Positions 34,384 through 45,692 of a stretch of 64,000 bases of DNA are shown here, piece after piece (the stretch's first letter is position 1; each line of letters opens with the position of its first letter). Made by a program: the position numbers and the translations under genes. Source of the stretch: Symsagittifera roscoffensis (taxonomy: Eukaryota; Xenacoelomorpha; Acoela; Convolutidae); assembly GCF_963678635.1 (NCBI RefSeq), contig NC_087067.1, positions 27,969,547-28,033,546 of the forward strand, written 5' to 3'. Under the pieces are notes generated by a model. The model saw only the letters and a list, made by a program, of their open reading frames with translations, was not told the DNA's origin and made no database searches.

Positions 34384-37300
34384 GTCAGTACCGTAATCAT
34401 AGTTCACTAAAAAATATTTTGAGTTTATACTAACAATAACATCAAGACAGAACTTATGGACGAAACCATCCGCCACAAAGCAGTTATCAATTCACAGTTA
34501 ATTAACACTATACTAGGACAACAGCAGTGGTAATTCTCAAAGGAGACATCAAAATAGTCCTCTTGAACAAAACCATCCTCCGCAAGTCAATGCACGAGTC
34601 TTAAACAGTTCACGAAGACCATTGTTTGCTCATAATAGCAATAGGAGTATTTTTTCCCAAAGTAGGCATCAAAATAGTCCTCAAGGACAAAATTTTCCTC
34701 TGCAAGTTCAACAAAAGTCAAAGTAAAATCTGTGATTATAATAAAAATAGAAGTAGTAGTTCCAAAGGGAGGCATTGAAACAGCCTTCGAGGACGAAACT
34801 TTCCTCTACAAGTAAGTACACCACTCTCGAAAACTAACTATCATTATCATGCGGTTATAATAACAAAAGGACAAGTGGTTCTCAAAAGAGACATCAAAAC
34901 AACACTGAAGGACGGAAGTATCATCTAAAAGTCAAAGAATTACAATACCTCACTAACATTATTTTTTGATGGAATTATCAATGGAAGTAGTAGCTTATGA
35001 GAGAGACTTCAAAACCGTCTTCATGGACGGAATCATCCTCTGCAAGTCAGTACAGGAGTCAAAATACAGGAGTCTCAATTAAGCTATTCTGTGATTATAA
35101 TAGCAGTAGTTGTAGTAGTTCTGAATATAATTATCCTCTGCATGCCTGTAGAAGAGTCACAATAACTCAACTAACACTCTTGTTCGATGATAATAAGAAA
35201 AAGAAATTTAGTTCCCAAGAGAGACATCAAGACACTCCTCAAAAACGGAACCATCCTCTGCATGTCAATACACGAGTCTTAAACAAATCACTAACACTAT
35301 TGCTTGATCATAATGGCAACGGAGTATTATTTCCAAAGGGAGACATCAAGTCAATTCTCAAGGACGGAACCATTATCTAAAAGTAGCTGCAACAGTCTCG
35401 ATATCTAACTTACTTTTAATTTAATTCGATTTTTTGAGATAGTAGTGTTGAGCTTTCATTGATTAATATTGCTCCATTTTCCAAATGAAGGCAGAAAATG
35501 TTGTTTTGTTTCAATCTTGCGTAGTAACTACAGTTTTAAAACAAGGGATTACAAATTTGCTAGAAAAATTTGCTATTGTTTTGAAAAATAAATGAAAAGC
35601 ATTTATTTAGTTGGTAGCAGATAGTTTTCACAAAACTTAATGAAAATTTTGGTATAAAGGATTATATTGGAAAAAACTCAAAAATTTTATAGCGTTTTAT
35701 TTTTAATAATACAAGCGTTTTATTTTTGTTTCAATGAAAAAAATTAGTCATAATTTTTTCAAAATCTAAAAAGTAACAAACTAAGTTTTTTCACGCAATT
35801 TTACGCGTATGGAGTTGTATGGAAATTAAACTGAGTACATTTTTCATATATTTTCATGATTTGCATTTGTGGTCAAACCCACGTATCATGTTGCTAAAGT
35901 CATAATGGTCAACCTAAATTCTCCATCAACTTTTAATAAATGGCAACTTAGATTTAGTGAAACTCTAAAGTCTTTTGTTTTGTTGTTAGACTGATAGCGG
36001 CGCTACCTGACGGAAAAGTTGGAAAATACAACAAAAAGGCAGCCGGCAAGTTTCAGATGGTGAGACAAACTATATGAATTTGTTCTTCAAAAACAGGTTC
36101 CTCAGGACTTTGACATTTTCACCACCCATAAGAGGTTCCCCCTATTTTTTGTACTGTTTTATGTCAACCATATTTGCCTGAGCGAACCTATTTTTTTCTT
36201 CAAGAATCTTTCATGCAAAATGCAAGACAACTATTTTTGTTTGAAAAAGGCGCATCAAAAACTTGATTTTTTGGCCAACATTTTCCAAAAGAATTCAAAA
36301 GTGAGCAACCTGTGTCTATGCTGGTGAACGCGTTTTTTAAATTTTGAAATAGATTTTTATTTATAGGGTTTCTCGGAGGTTCGAGAATAGTTAAGTTTGG
36401 TTCGTCAATTTTGATAACTTTATCAATGTTCTTGTGAAATTTTTTGAAGTCCTCTTCTCTGGAGAACGATCCATCAGTAATTTAATAGACAGTGAATTGA
36501 ATTACATAAGAATGAGCGAGGGCTTATGTTACACTTACAAAACAAAATAAACTATTTTTCTCAGATGGAGAATGCGGACGCGTTTGTGAAAGCGATGAAG
36601 GCATACGGAGTGTCTGACGACGATTCATTCGCCTCGGTGGACTTGGTAGAGGCGAGAGGTATCAACCAAGTCAAGATTGCACTGCTGTCACTAGCCCGAA
36701 AGGTAAATTAGCCGAAAATGTTTTTTCTGTTATGCAGTTGAAAGAAAAAACAAGAATACACATAACACTCATTCACATTATTAGCCCGGGTTGATATCCA
36801 TGCTAGAAAAAAGTCTACTCATACAATTTCATATATAGAGCTTATCAAAAAAGAGGATATACTAGTCATACAATTGCAAACTATTAAATTTTTATGACCA
36901 AAGTTTTTTTCTGAAATACAGTTTTGTTTGTTGATGTTTGTTAAAATGAGGACGCTCATAGTTGATGCAAAACATGTAATGGCTATGAAATAAATTTAGA
37001 GACTACAACTGCAAACTCGAGAAAAATTGATGTCAATTATACCGTAAAAAAGCTAGCCGTAAGAAATTCATGCTGAGTAAAATTACATTAATATCGTTTT
37101 TTCAAAATAACTCCAAAACTGGCAAAAATTTCTTATTTTTGTATGTTCTGAAAAATCTTTATTTTTTTCTAACGTAGTTCAGACAGAGTTTTTTCGCACA
37201 AAAGAAAAAAATCAGAATATGTGTTTTTGTAAGCTCGTTTTTAATGGAAAAATATTTAATTTATGGCAAGATAAATTTGGAGTCAGTCCAAAAAATCCGC

Positions 37301-39646
37301 GACCTACAAATACTCAATTTTTGCAAAATAAATTATTAAATTGTCTTGCTTTATGATAAACAGGAAACATCAAACCAGACCCAATTTTCAATCGCAGAAA
37401 ATGCTAGTCAAACACTTTCGTAGTATGGAAAAAAAACTATTGGCAGAATTTTATAAAACGAGAAAAAACTAGTCGTAGGTAGATCAAACTCTTGCTCCAC
37501 AAGTATGAAAAGCATCAATGGGGAAGTGTGCGTTTATGAACTTTAGAAAATAAAACTGGTGTTTTAAGAACGGAAAAACATGCGCAGTGCATGCTTTTTT
37601 TTGCAAATCAGCTGGCATCAAGTACTTTTGGAGCTTATTTTGCATACTCTGACACATTGTCAAAAAATTTCAATGAAAATGTTCGGAAACTGCGTTTGGA
37701 GCATTGTCGCAGTTGACGCATCGTAAAATCTGCAATTCTTAAATTTCTTTTAAGCAAATAAAATTTTCATTATTGTTCCAGTTTTCAAAGAAGGGACGGA
37801 ATAAATGTGCTCGGTGTGTTTTTTTCTCCAGACAAATTTTTATTTTCTAGCAAACAATTTTTGACGGAATTTCTTATATCATTTGTAGGATATTGGAATT
37901 TTTTGTCCTGAGATCAAATTTGAAAAAATTATATTTTAACGATGTTTATTTTTACAAAGTTATGTGGGCTTGAAGACTGCCAATTTGGAATGATAAACGC
38001 GCAATATTTTGTGTGCTTTGAACGGTGGGTATTCACAAGTACCAAAATGATAAATCAGTCCCATTTGTACCAAAATAAAAAATCACTCGCGTTAGTACCA
38101 AAAATATTCAATTGGCCTAAGACTATTAAGCCGACTACTTAAAGCTCCTGTTTTAAGGTCGCCGGTGAGCGCGCTACGCGCGAGTCGCCGCTTTGCGGCT
38201 ATAACCGGCTCTAATTTTCGTATAGAGTCCTGCCCTCTGTTGGCAAGCTCGCAACACGTTGGCGCGACTGCGGCGGTCCTTATTCTGCTGTATAGTTTTC
38301 TTCTGTTTGAACAGTAGAAAATTAATGTAATAATTCGTTGGCTCACAATTCGACCAATCAGAACTCGAGTTGAATAATTTTGGTACAAATGGGGCCGATT
38401 TTTCATTTTGGTACAAATGACCGTTGGTACAAATGGGACGTCACCTATCAACACGTCATTCGATTTAGCCAATTTGGGATATTTATTGCTGAGTATCTTT
38501 TGTGCTATGAACACGTCAATCAGTTTAGCAATTCGGCATAATTAATGCTCAGTCTTTTTGGTGCTGTTAACGCGTCAGTCAATTTGTCCAAATTTGGATA
38601 ATTAACACTCGATAATTTAGCTCTTTTTCCTCCCCCCCCCACCTGCAAATTTTTATATTTGAAGTTACTGTTCACTTTGTCCGATTGTCGTGAAAATTGA
38701 CATGCAGACTCATTAGGCCATAATAAGCATATTTGATCTTCATAATTAACCTTGTAAAACCAATTTTTACACCATAAAATTCATGTTTGAGTGAGGTGGG
38801 GGGTAAAGGAAAAAGAGCCAATAATTTTTGTGATATGAACGCGTAAGCTGAGATTTATTTCGCCTCGTTAGTTATCCTAAATTGCAAATTTGGTTGGTAT
38901 TCACTAGTACCAAAATGATAAACCAGTCCCATTTGTACCAAAATAAAAAATCAATCGCGTTAGTACCAAAAATATTCAATTGGCCTAAGACTATTAAGCC
39001 GACTACTTCAAGCTCTTGGTTTAAGGTCGCCGGTGGAAACAGGGACCTTTTAGTGCTTTAGAAGAGCTCGGAAAATCATTTGGTCGACCTAAAAAAAAGG
39101 TCGTCAAAATTTTCGAAAATTTTCGTTTTTTGGCTGACTGACACTAACTTTTGACTGTTTTTGGTCAAATTTTTGCCTGTGGCGCCAAAAATGTGGTCAA
39201 AACGGGGTCTTTTTAGTGTTTTCAACTTAGTCAACCTAAAAGGACGGTCGATAAAATTTTTGGAAATTTTTTCGAAAATCCGCCTTCCCCATTCTAGAAA
39301 ATCCAAGATCCGCCCCTGCATCTGTATATAATTTTCTTACGTTAACATAGATAATTGTTATTATTGACTATTTTTTTTATAAAAAGCACGCTTTAATTAC
39401 ATTTGCAAGGAAAATAATTGTCGTACCAATAGATCAAAAGAATTGTTATGACTGTTTAGATCAAAGGAATTGTTGTGACTGTTGGCAGTTGACTGTTAAA
39501 TAGGTTTCTGTTTACTTTTTCTTTAGGCCCAAGTGAAAGAGGGCTACAATGGACCTACTTTGGGAGTAAAAGAGGCGACTGAGAACAAACGAGAGTTCAC
39601 GGAGGAACAACTGAATGAGGCTAAGAACATTCCGCGTGCATGGTAA
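34259..39646 (+). CDS. Transgelin/MP20-like calponin-homology protein
   Basis: Four coding exons (34259-34383, 35990-36059, 36565-36702, 39527-39646) join in frame through GT-AG introns to 150 residues, or 151 with the proposed ATG exon at 33200. The product is a single calponin-homology domain of the transgelin/MP20 type: WVAAILAPTG, the LKDGTILCKLIAALP signature, QMMENADAFVKAMKAYGV, then SVDLVEARGINQVKIALLSL. Family members bind actin filaments in muscle or cytoskeleton. The C-terminal exon carries GPTLGVKEA and REFTEEQL, the linker that normally leads into a calponin-like (CLIK) repeat, but the protein ends at NIPRAW. A poly(A) signal follows 20 bp later. The protein is thus shorter than Drosophila Mp20 (184 residues) and lacks the repeat, unless another isoform splices past this stop. 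Intron 1 after the first large exon contains an array of partial exon copies; the last intron is full of transposon remnants. Confidence 0.92.
34325..35390 (+). repeat. Tandem array of partial copies of MP20-like exon A
   Basis: The 3' half of exon A plus its donor and about 50 bp of intron is repeated some nine more times at 100-120 bp spacing. Exon-like cores lie near 34438, 34527, 34647, 34753, 34873, 34986, 35094 (internally deleted), 35209 and 35323. Each intact core is still readable as V-x-x-P-K-x-D-I-K-x-x-L-K-D-x-T-I-x-x-K without internal stop or frameshift. Two (34873, 35323) end in a shared ATCTAA. The copy at 34753 is followed by a perfect GTAAGT donor. Base changes fall at all codon positions, so I see no purifying selection. 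The simplest view is slippage or unequal exchange, with alternative exons as a possibility to test. Confidence 0.85.
35990..36059 (+). CDS. MP20-like exon B
   Basis: The acceptor is TTGTTAG. One base completes the split Lys codon, then the exon encodes LIAALPDGKVGKYNKKAAGK and FQM before donor GTGAGA. It is 70 bp and ends in phase 0. Confidence 0.9.
36565..36702 (+). CDS. MP20-like exon C
   Basis: The acceptor is TTTTTCTCAG and the donor GTAAAT. The 46 codons run from MENADAF to LSLARK, the second half of the CH domain. Both ends are phase 0. Confidence 0.95.
37778..38025 (+). mobile_element. Diverged R2 Helentron-like 5' part
   Basis: TTCCAGTTTTCAAAGAAGGG, then GTGCTCGGTGTG, CTCCAGACAAATTT and TTGACGGAATTTC follow the R2 order with many substitutions. 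It is interrupted at the GTGCTTTGAAC motif by a foldback element. Confidence 0.55.
38026..38443. mobile_element. Foldback-type element with GTACCAAAAT arms
   Basis: Imperfect inverted arms of about 80 bp are built from repeats of CCATTTGTACCAAAATGA (38040-38110 against 38375-38440 complement), and the ends are GGTG...CACC. The centre holds two strong hairpins, GCGCGCTACGCGCG and GCCGCTTTGCGGC (38166-38200). It codes for nothing. It lies in the last intron of the MP20-like gene. Confidence 0.65.
38450..38625 (+). repeat. Three tandem ~60-bp units
   Basis: Units start AACACGTCA, AACACGTCA and AACGCGTCA and continue TTTAGCCAATTTGG, ATTTATTGCTGAGT and similar. They are probably derived from the AACGCGT region of R2. 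Confidence 0.6.
38892..39044 (+). mobile_element. Second copy of the foldback element, left half
   Basis: It is nearly identical to 38026-38165 from TTGGTATTCACTAGTACC to AAGGTCGCCGGTG, where the copy is cut and a hAT-type MITE remnant begins. Confidence 0.75.
39050..39318 (-). mobile_element. hAT-type MITE, truncated
   Basis: The plus-strand right end reads CAAGATCCGCCCCTG. Internal AGAGCTCGGAAAATCATTTG and GGTCGACC match the MITE at 23018 in reverse. The other terminus is missing. Confidence 0.7.
39527..39646 (+). CDS. MP20-like terminal exon with stop
   Basis: The acceptor is TTTTTCTTTAG. It encodes 39 codons from AQVKEGYNGPTLGV to NIPRAW and ends at TAA (39644-39646). The calponin-like repeat expected next in the family is absent. 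Confidence 0.92.
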   Translation, partial: AQVKEGYNGPTLGVKEATENKREFTEEQLNEAKNIPRAW

Positions 39647-39666
39647 CACTTTGCTAAAAGGCGCGG

Positions 39667-39672
39667 AATAAA
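39667..39672 (+). terminator. Polyadenylation signal AATAAA of the MP20-like gene
   Basis: AATAAA lies 20 bp after the stop codon, with an A-run just downstream. This implies a very short 3' UTR and supports the terminal exon. Confidence 0.6.
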
Positions 39673-40261
39673 ATTAGCAAAAAAAAACTGAGTATAAGAT
39701 AACATGTTTCCCATTTAATTGTTAAGTAATTACAATTACAACAAATCTCAAAAATTCTAATCACGTTGTATTGATACAAATATAATATTGAGTACTAATT
39801 AAAATTGCTAATTAATGGTTTGCAAGAAAAAGAATTATAGCACGCAGCAAGGTGCAATTCATTCTAGAAAAATGTGAGCAATACGAATGTTGGATAAGTT
39901 TGGTCAAATCAAGGATCAAAGAAGACGAAAATCAAGGTAGCCAGTTTTTCCGCTTTTGCTATTTCGGTTCCTTTTTTAAACCATTAGTTTTTACCTCGCA
40001 ATAAAAGCGGCACTCAGTTGCCAAAGCTTCAGCAAGCTCAGAGAAACAAGTAAAATAAAATTCAAAAAATACAATTCTTGAAAAGCTGAAGGATCAAGCG
40101 CATAATTTCTTCCAAAGCGCATAACTTCCACAAATATTCCCTAAAATGCAAGGTTAAATAGCTATTACATGAAAAAATTTTCTGAGGTAAAATATATTCT
40201 GCTCGCTTGTTCGAAATGGATACTTTATAGATAATCAAGTTTTTTTCAGAATTAATTCGTG

Positions 40262-40607
40262 GCTAGGTTAGAAACTCCACGGTAGGTCTTTTAGGAGGGG
40301 TGGGAGATTGTATGGTTGACCCAAATAAATTTGCCAATCTATTGATGATCAGCGAAAAAAAAATCCCAGAAAACTCAAACTTCAGTATTTGTTTCGACCG
40401 GTGAATAAGCTGATCCTCTGTTATCTGCGACGCAACTGAACGTACAAGATCTAGTTAAAAGTCTCGGTTAAAATGCGATTAAATTATACCTTGACAAAAT
40501 TGTACCTGAACTTGTTTCGACTTCAGTTTTAGCTAGGCTGGAAACTCCACGGTAGGTCACTTAGAGGGAGGGGAGATTGTACGGTTGGTCCAAACTGAAA
40601 TATATTT
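40262..40607 (+). repeat. Direct repeat pair around GAAACTCCACGGTAGGTC
   Basis: About 75 bp (GAAACTCCACGGTAGGTC, GGGAGATTGTAYGGTTG) occurs at 40262-40338 and again at 40532-40607. No coding sequence is associated. Confidence 0.7.
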
Positions 40608-40619
40608 GTCAACCCGCAC

Positions 40620-41335
40620 TCAGTAAGAGAAAATGATTTATTATATTACAATTATAATTGTGATTTTATCAAAATTATAATTAATTATATGCACCAAATT
40701 TAGATGTTTAAGATTTATAATCCATTATAATGATAACATTTTTGGTCACATTATAATGAATTATAATCAATTATAATTGATTATAAATTTTCCAAATTTT
40801 TTTTATAATCTCTCCTAATATTTTATTATCTCCTATAATCTGTTATAATATATTATACTAGAGTATAGTCCTGTTTTTTGTCAAAAATCTCTAAAAGTGA
40901 GATGACTTGTCATTTATTGGTTCATCTGAACACAAAGTTACCACGAAAGTTTCATAGAGATCCCTTCACATTAGTTGAAAGAATCCCGCGTCAGGGGAAG
41001 TATAACTCTTCTACATAAATTATGAAACTAAAGCAGTGTGCTGATTATTGGTTATTCAAAGAAATTAAAATATGAACCATGAAACAACTATAATATGAAG
41101 AAATGAAAACAAAAAAGTTATAAATTTGAATTGATTTGAAAAGTGTTAAAACAGTTTTTCCCTTTTTTCACATAAGCCAATGTCTAAGAAAACATAAAAT
41201 ATGAACAATTCAGATTGAAGTTCGAAGACAAAATGTGCAAACAAAAAGGATTATAAACAATTTTTGTACGACTGGTACTGAAATCATATTATAATCAATT
41301 ATCAACGCTTGAAACTGGATGCGGGATTGTATTGA
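40620..41335 (+). repeat. AT-palindrome repeat R1, diverged copy 3
   Basis: It carries the same order of features as 1-660: TTATAATCAATTATAATTGA palindromic stretches, the GAACACAAAGTTACCACGAA block, GAAGACAAAATGTGCAAACA and the end CAACGCTTGAAACTGGATGC. Confidence 0.75.
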
Positions 41336-41939
41336 TGATGATTGTATTTTGTCTCGATTTGAATCACATGAAATATTAAGATCAGCGTTCAAAATCAACA
41401 TTTAAAATCTCAGGTAAAATCACTTGAACCCTTCATAATAGAGTTAATTTTAGTTCAGAAGTTTTCTATATTTTTTTTTCTATATTTTCTAAAACTGATC
41501 CAATTTCAATAGCTCTGAAAAATTAATTTTTATACCGTTAAGAATCTAAAAAATGAATTTTTTAATGAATCAAAGTTAAAAATTACCTGCTTTTGGAAAC
41601 GTACTTTGAACACTTTATCGAAAAAGGGAAGTTGAATCAAGGCCTAAACGAAATCATAATGACAAGCTAAAAAAATGAAAATTTTCATTTTCAATTTTCA
41701 AATTTTCAAAACTGAAAACTTTTAAATTTCAAAGTTTTTATATTGCGCCCAACCGTTCATGTTTCAGTAGTTTTTCATGATTTCAATTTTTCGCAAATTG
41801 CAACAAAAGATGTGGAGTCAGGAATTGTTTGTGTAATTTAATTTGTATATTCAACTGTTTGTGTATATTTGTGCATAGTAAGTTTACACTGCGGCGAAGT
41901 CTGCGACTGTAAGTAAAATCCGCAAGATTTAAGCGGAAT

Positions 41940-42240
41940 CCGCAATTTGAAAGGGGAATTGCCATAATGTAATAAAAATGGCTTGTATTTTTAAAAAAAT
42001 GCAAAACTGCTTACATTTGCGGAATCGAGAATCGAAAACAACTAAAATTGCTCGTTTCGGAATCCGCGAAGATTTCAGCATGCCGCCAAAAATTTCTCAT
42101 TTCCTTATTTCAGCGCATAATCCTCGGAAATGTTAAAAATGGATTCTTATTACATTTTGGAACAAGTATAAACACTTGTCTCAGGATTCCAGTGGCCTAG
42201 CGTCTCCAAACTGTGTGCCTATTCAGTGCAAAATTTGGAA
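41940..42240 (+). mobile_element. Diverged relative of the TA MITE
   Basis: It shares ordered phrases with 46141-46370 (GAAATCCGCGAA, then TCCTTGG/TCCTCGG, ACTTGTCTC and TGTGYGYCTAT) and with the 17008-17199 MITE. The termini are eroded. Confidence 0.5.
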
Positions 42241-42249
42241 GCGTAATTA

Positions 42250-43310
42250 TTTTTTTTCCAAACGGAGTTTGTTTTATCGAAATAAATTATGAAGTTTTCC
42301 TAATATAACCAGAAAGAGTTTAGAAAAGTATTAATGAACGCGAAGTATCAGTTGACTTTTTAACATCTATTTCAATTTTTAGGTTTCTACAAGTTTCAGT
42401 TTTTTTTAGATCGACACTTTATGTCTACGCTAATCCAGTTTGAGAAACTAAAACACTAAAAAATTTCACTTCTCGTTTTGAAACTAAATGTAGAGCGCGT
42501 TTTCGCAACCATTTGCACTTCTGATTTTCAATGAGCGTAAATAAAGAGCTGAAAACAACTTTTAATTTTTTTCCTTGAGGCGGCTCTATTCAACCATTGA
42601 CACTTAAAAAGGGTCTGGTATTTTCAAATTGAGCCTAGCTAGAGTCGGAGCGATTAGTAAATCTGTAATTTGTTTTCATTTTAATTTTTTTTCTGGTAAA
42701 GACAAATTTGATAGTAGTTTTTGAATTATACTGAGATAGTTTCTTGGTTTCATCGTCTAATAGCTACTGATATCTTCTGTATAGTTTTTATACAGCAAAA
42801 AAAAACTGCAAAAACTCAGTATGCGAACAATTTTTCTTCAAAAAAGTCATTCTGCCTAGTGACACAGTCGTCCACAGAAGCTACTAGAGTTGTCGTGGCA
42901 ACTGTCCGAACATGCACAATACTTGGTGGCGGCGTAGTTCCATGAATGTCGTCCCGCCCCCTTCCATGGTCGCTGGGGTTCAAAAGGGAAGCAATCTCCA
43001 CCTTTCCCTAGTAGCAAAATCTGTATTTTTTATAAGTAGTCCTAATTGATTGGTTTTTTGGGAATTAGAAAAATTGTTGGTGAATTTTTTTTGCGTTTCT
43101 ATTGCATTGGTGAAGTTTTTGCTAAATTAATTTTAACCAATTTTTAAAGTATATCTAATTATTTGCTTGTTGGTTAGTTTTTCAAATATATTTTGGAGTT
43201 TTTGACGGATAATTATGTATGTTTAAATTATGATAACTTTTTTTCGAAGGTTTTTCCATTTTTTTCAGATTCATGACTTTCGGTAAACATTACCTAAAAA
43301 AACTATAAGC
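42250..43310. other. No gene seen
   Basis: AT-rich intergenic sequence. Short frames lack motifs or splice support. Confidence 0.4.
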
Positions 43311-43315
43311 AGAAC

Positions 43316-43640
43316 CAGGGGCGGATCTCGGGTTTTCTCGAGGGTAGATTTATTTTCAAAAAAAGTTTAGGAATTTTATCGACCTTTTTTAGGTAGAATT
43401 AATTGATATTCCGAGCACTCCCAGAACCTTATAAAGACCGTATTTTGACTAAAAATTCAGCGCCGCAGTCACAGTTTAGAAAAAACATGTCAGAAAGCCG
43501 TTGTTGGGCACTTTTAAGAAAACTTCGACCAAAAAATGGTTTTCTTTCCGGTGCGCGCTCCCCTTCAAAATTAGTATATACTGGCGCCATGAGCGCCTTT
43601 ACAAAATTTTACGGGTTGCTCGGCCTAGAATGGATGTCAT
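43316..43640 (+). mobile_element. hAT-type MITE, 3'-truncated
   Basis: It starts CAGGGGCGGATCTCGG and keeps the GGTGCGCGCTCCCC and TAGTATATACTGGCGCC interior of the 23018 element. The right terminus is missing. Confidence 0.75.
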
Positions 43641-43975
43641 TACATTGCTGCAAAAACTATTATATATAATTTTTTCCCTTCTAAGATAACCAATCAAGCA
43701 CTAATGTTTTTAAGGTAACTAGCCTCTTCTTGGAAGAGCACATCGGGCACAGTATTTTCCATTGAGAATCCTCAACTTCTCCGTCAGATCTGCAGTGTCC
43801 ACAAACTTCTTGTTCCTCGCGATGAAATCAGTACCGGGTCTGCTCTCTTTCGGAACTACATGCGAAACACATTTCAAATGAGTGTAAAAGAGAGCCTAAA
43901 CATTATATATTGGGGCTACAATTTCCTTTTTCGAGGACGCTATATTGAGAAAGGGATCACATCTTAGTTAAATAA

Positions 43976-44632
43976 AACAAGGATAGCCGGTTAGTGTGCA
44001 AGTAGCACAGAATGTTCCGACCATAGTCTTGAAAAAATGCAACATTTTTTCAACGAAAATACAGTTTTACAACAATACAATATAAAAAAATTTCGGCGTC
44101 GAGTGATAAAAAGAGCTGAACAAAAAACCTGAAGATTAGGTATAATTGACAGCCATACTCAAATAAACAAATTGAAAAACAATTTTTGAGAAAAAAAAAA
44201 TATTAGAACTAGGAAAAAAAATCGAACATTTTTTCTAGTTTTTTGCAGTATTTTGAATTTTTGGAAGATTCTGATTCCAAAAGGCGCCAAAATACCCAAA
44301 GCAAACTGACGTTATTCAAGTAAAATTACGTTTTTACGTTTTAAATTAAGCTATTGTAAGCTTTTAAGCAACTAAAATAAGACTGCTCGTTCGCTTTATT
44401 CGCTCGAAAATCAAAAATTCAAACCGGTTTTTCTCGACACTGGTAAAAATTTTTGAAAAGTTTTTAATGTGGTTCGAATCACAACTGTAAGGACTTTAAC
44501 ATGATATATCACTCAACCTAGTCCAATTATTATTTGTGGTACCTGATTTTGCGTGGAAAACTATAAGAAAAAAACTAAAACACACCCGAATACAAAGTTC
44601 CTCCCCATTTTCAATGATGGAAACAGTAACAA
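43976..44632 (-). mobile_element. Helentron-like family 2, near-complete copy
   Basis: On the plus strand it begins AACAAGGATAGCCGG, then the near-palindrome TGTGCAAGTAGCACAG, then AATGTTCCGACCATAGTC, the 3' end read in reverse. Near 44580-44615 it has CACACCCGAATACAAAG, the complement of the 5' GTGTTCGGGTG zone. Its body gives the empty target site for the MITE at 23018 (AGCTGAAC at 44114-44121). Confidence 0.6.
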
Positions 44633-45692
44633 AGAGCATATCCAAGAGAAAGAATGAAATGTGTTAATAAACTTGAGTAAAGAGAGAAAAAATAGACTTT
44701 ATTTGAAGAGTTTTCATTTTTCGATTTATTAACCAAATGCCTATTACTAAAAAAAATTGAAGGACGAGTTATTTTCCGATAAACATAATAAAACTTGAGT
44801 AAGCTGGACTACAAGACTGAGTAAAACCACTTTTCAGCACGTTTTGTTGCAGTTTTTACATTTTCATTATTGGAAGGCGTAACTTTTTTTCTTTCAAGCT
44901 CTGGTTCTTGAACTTTCAAGATAGAAATCAAAAGTTAAACCGGGAAAAAGTCAACCTGTAGCGTGATTAACCGATAAAAACTTCTCCCAAAAAAATGAAA
45001 AAAAATTTAAAAATCTGTTTCCTTGATTTATTCACTGGCAGAAAAACGGAGCCAAGAGATTGTTGGAAACGTGTTAATGGACTAATGGACCGAAAAAAAC
45101 GTTTGAGCTAAATTTCCGAGTTGAATTAATAAAAAAGTTAGGCTCGCCAATTTTTCTGAAAGTATTGTAATTGACATTTTTTGACCCAAATCGATTCTTC
45201 TACCGTTTTCTCTCCACACGTTCAATCTTTGTAACTGTGTAAATTTTATAACCCATTTGACGATTATTTGGAAACTTGGCATACATAATAAGTTCTCATT
45301 TCCAACATTCAGTTGGTCTCCTTACTCAACCTTGCCAAGCATAAAATGGCACTGAATCCACTTATTCGATGGGATGGAGGTAAAACAATGAAAGAGTCTA
45401 AAAAGCGTGTTTGCAAATTAAGACGCGTATATTGGCCTCTCAAAAATATTGACTAGTTTGAGACGCATTTTAAAAAAAAACAATAGCGCTGGAGAAACAA
45501 CGATAAAAGTTTCGTTTTTAGCAGCAAAAAAAATGAATTTTGGAAAAAGTACCCAGTTTTAGACTATTTAAAACAAAAGGTCATCCCCAATGCTTACGAA
45601 AACTGTTTGGAATTTCAATGCGTGTTTCAGTTATTAAAGAAGTACTTTGATGTTTTCGGCTCAAAATGTGTTATTAATTGTTATTATATAAT

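Noticed and set aside
34997-35380. 127-codon plus-strand frame downstream of exon A
   Set aside because: It runs through the exon array in a different frame from the CH domain, so it is a by-product of the tandem repeats.
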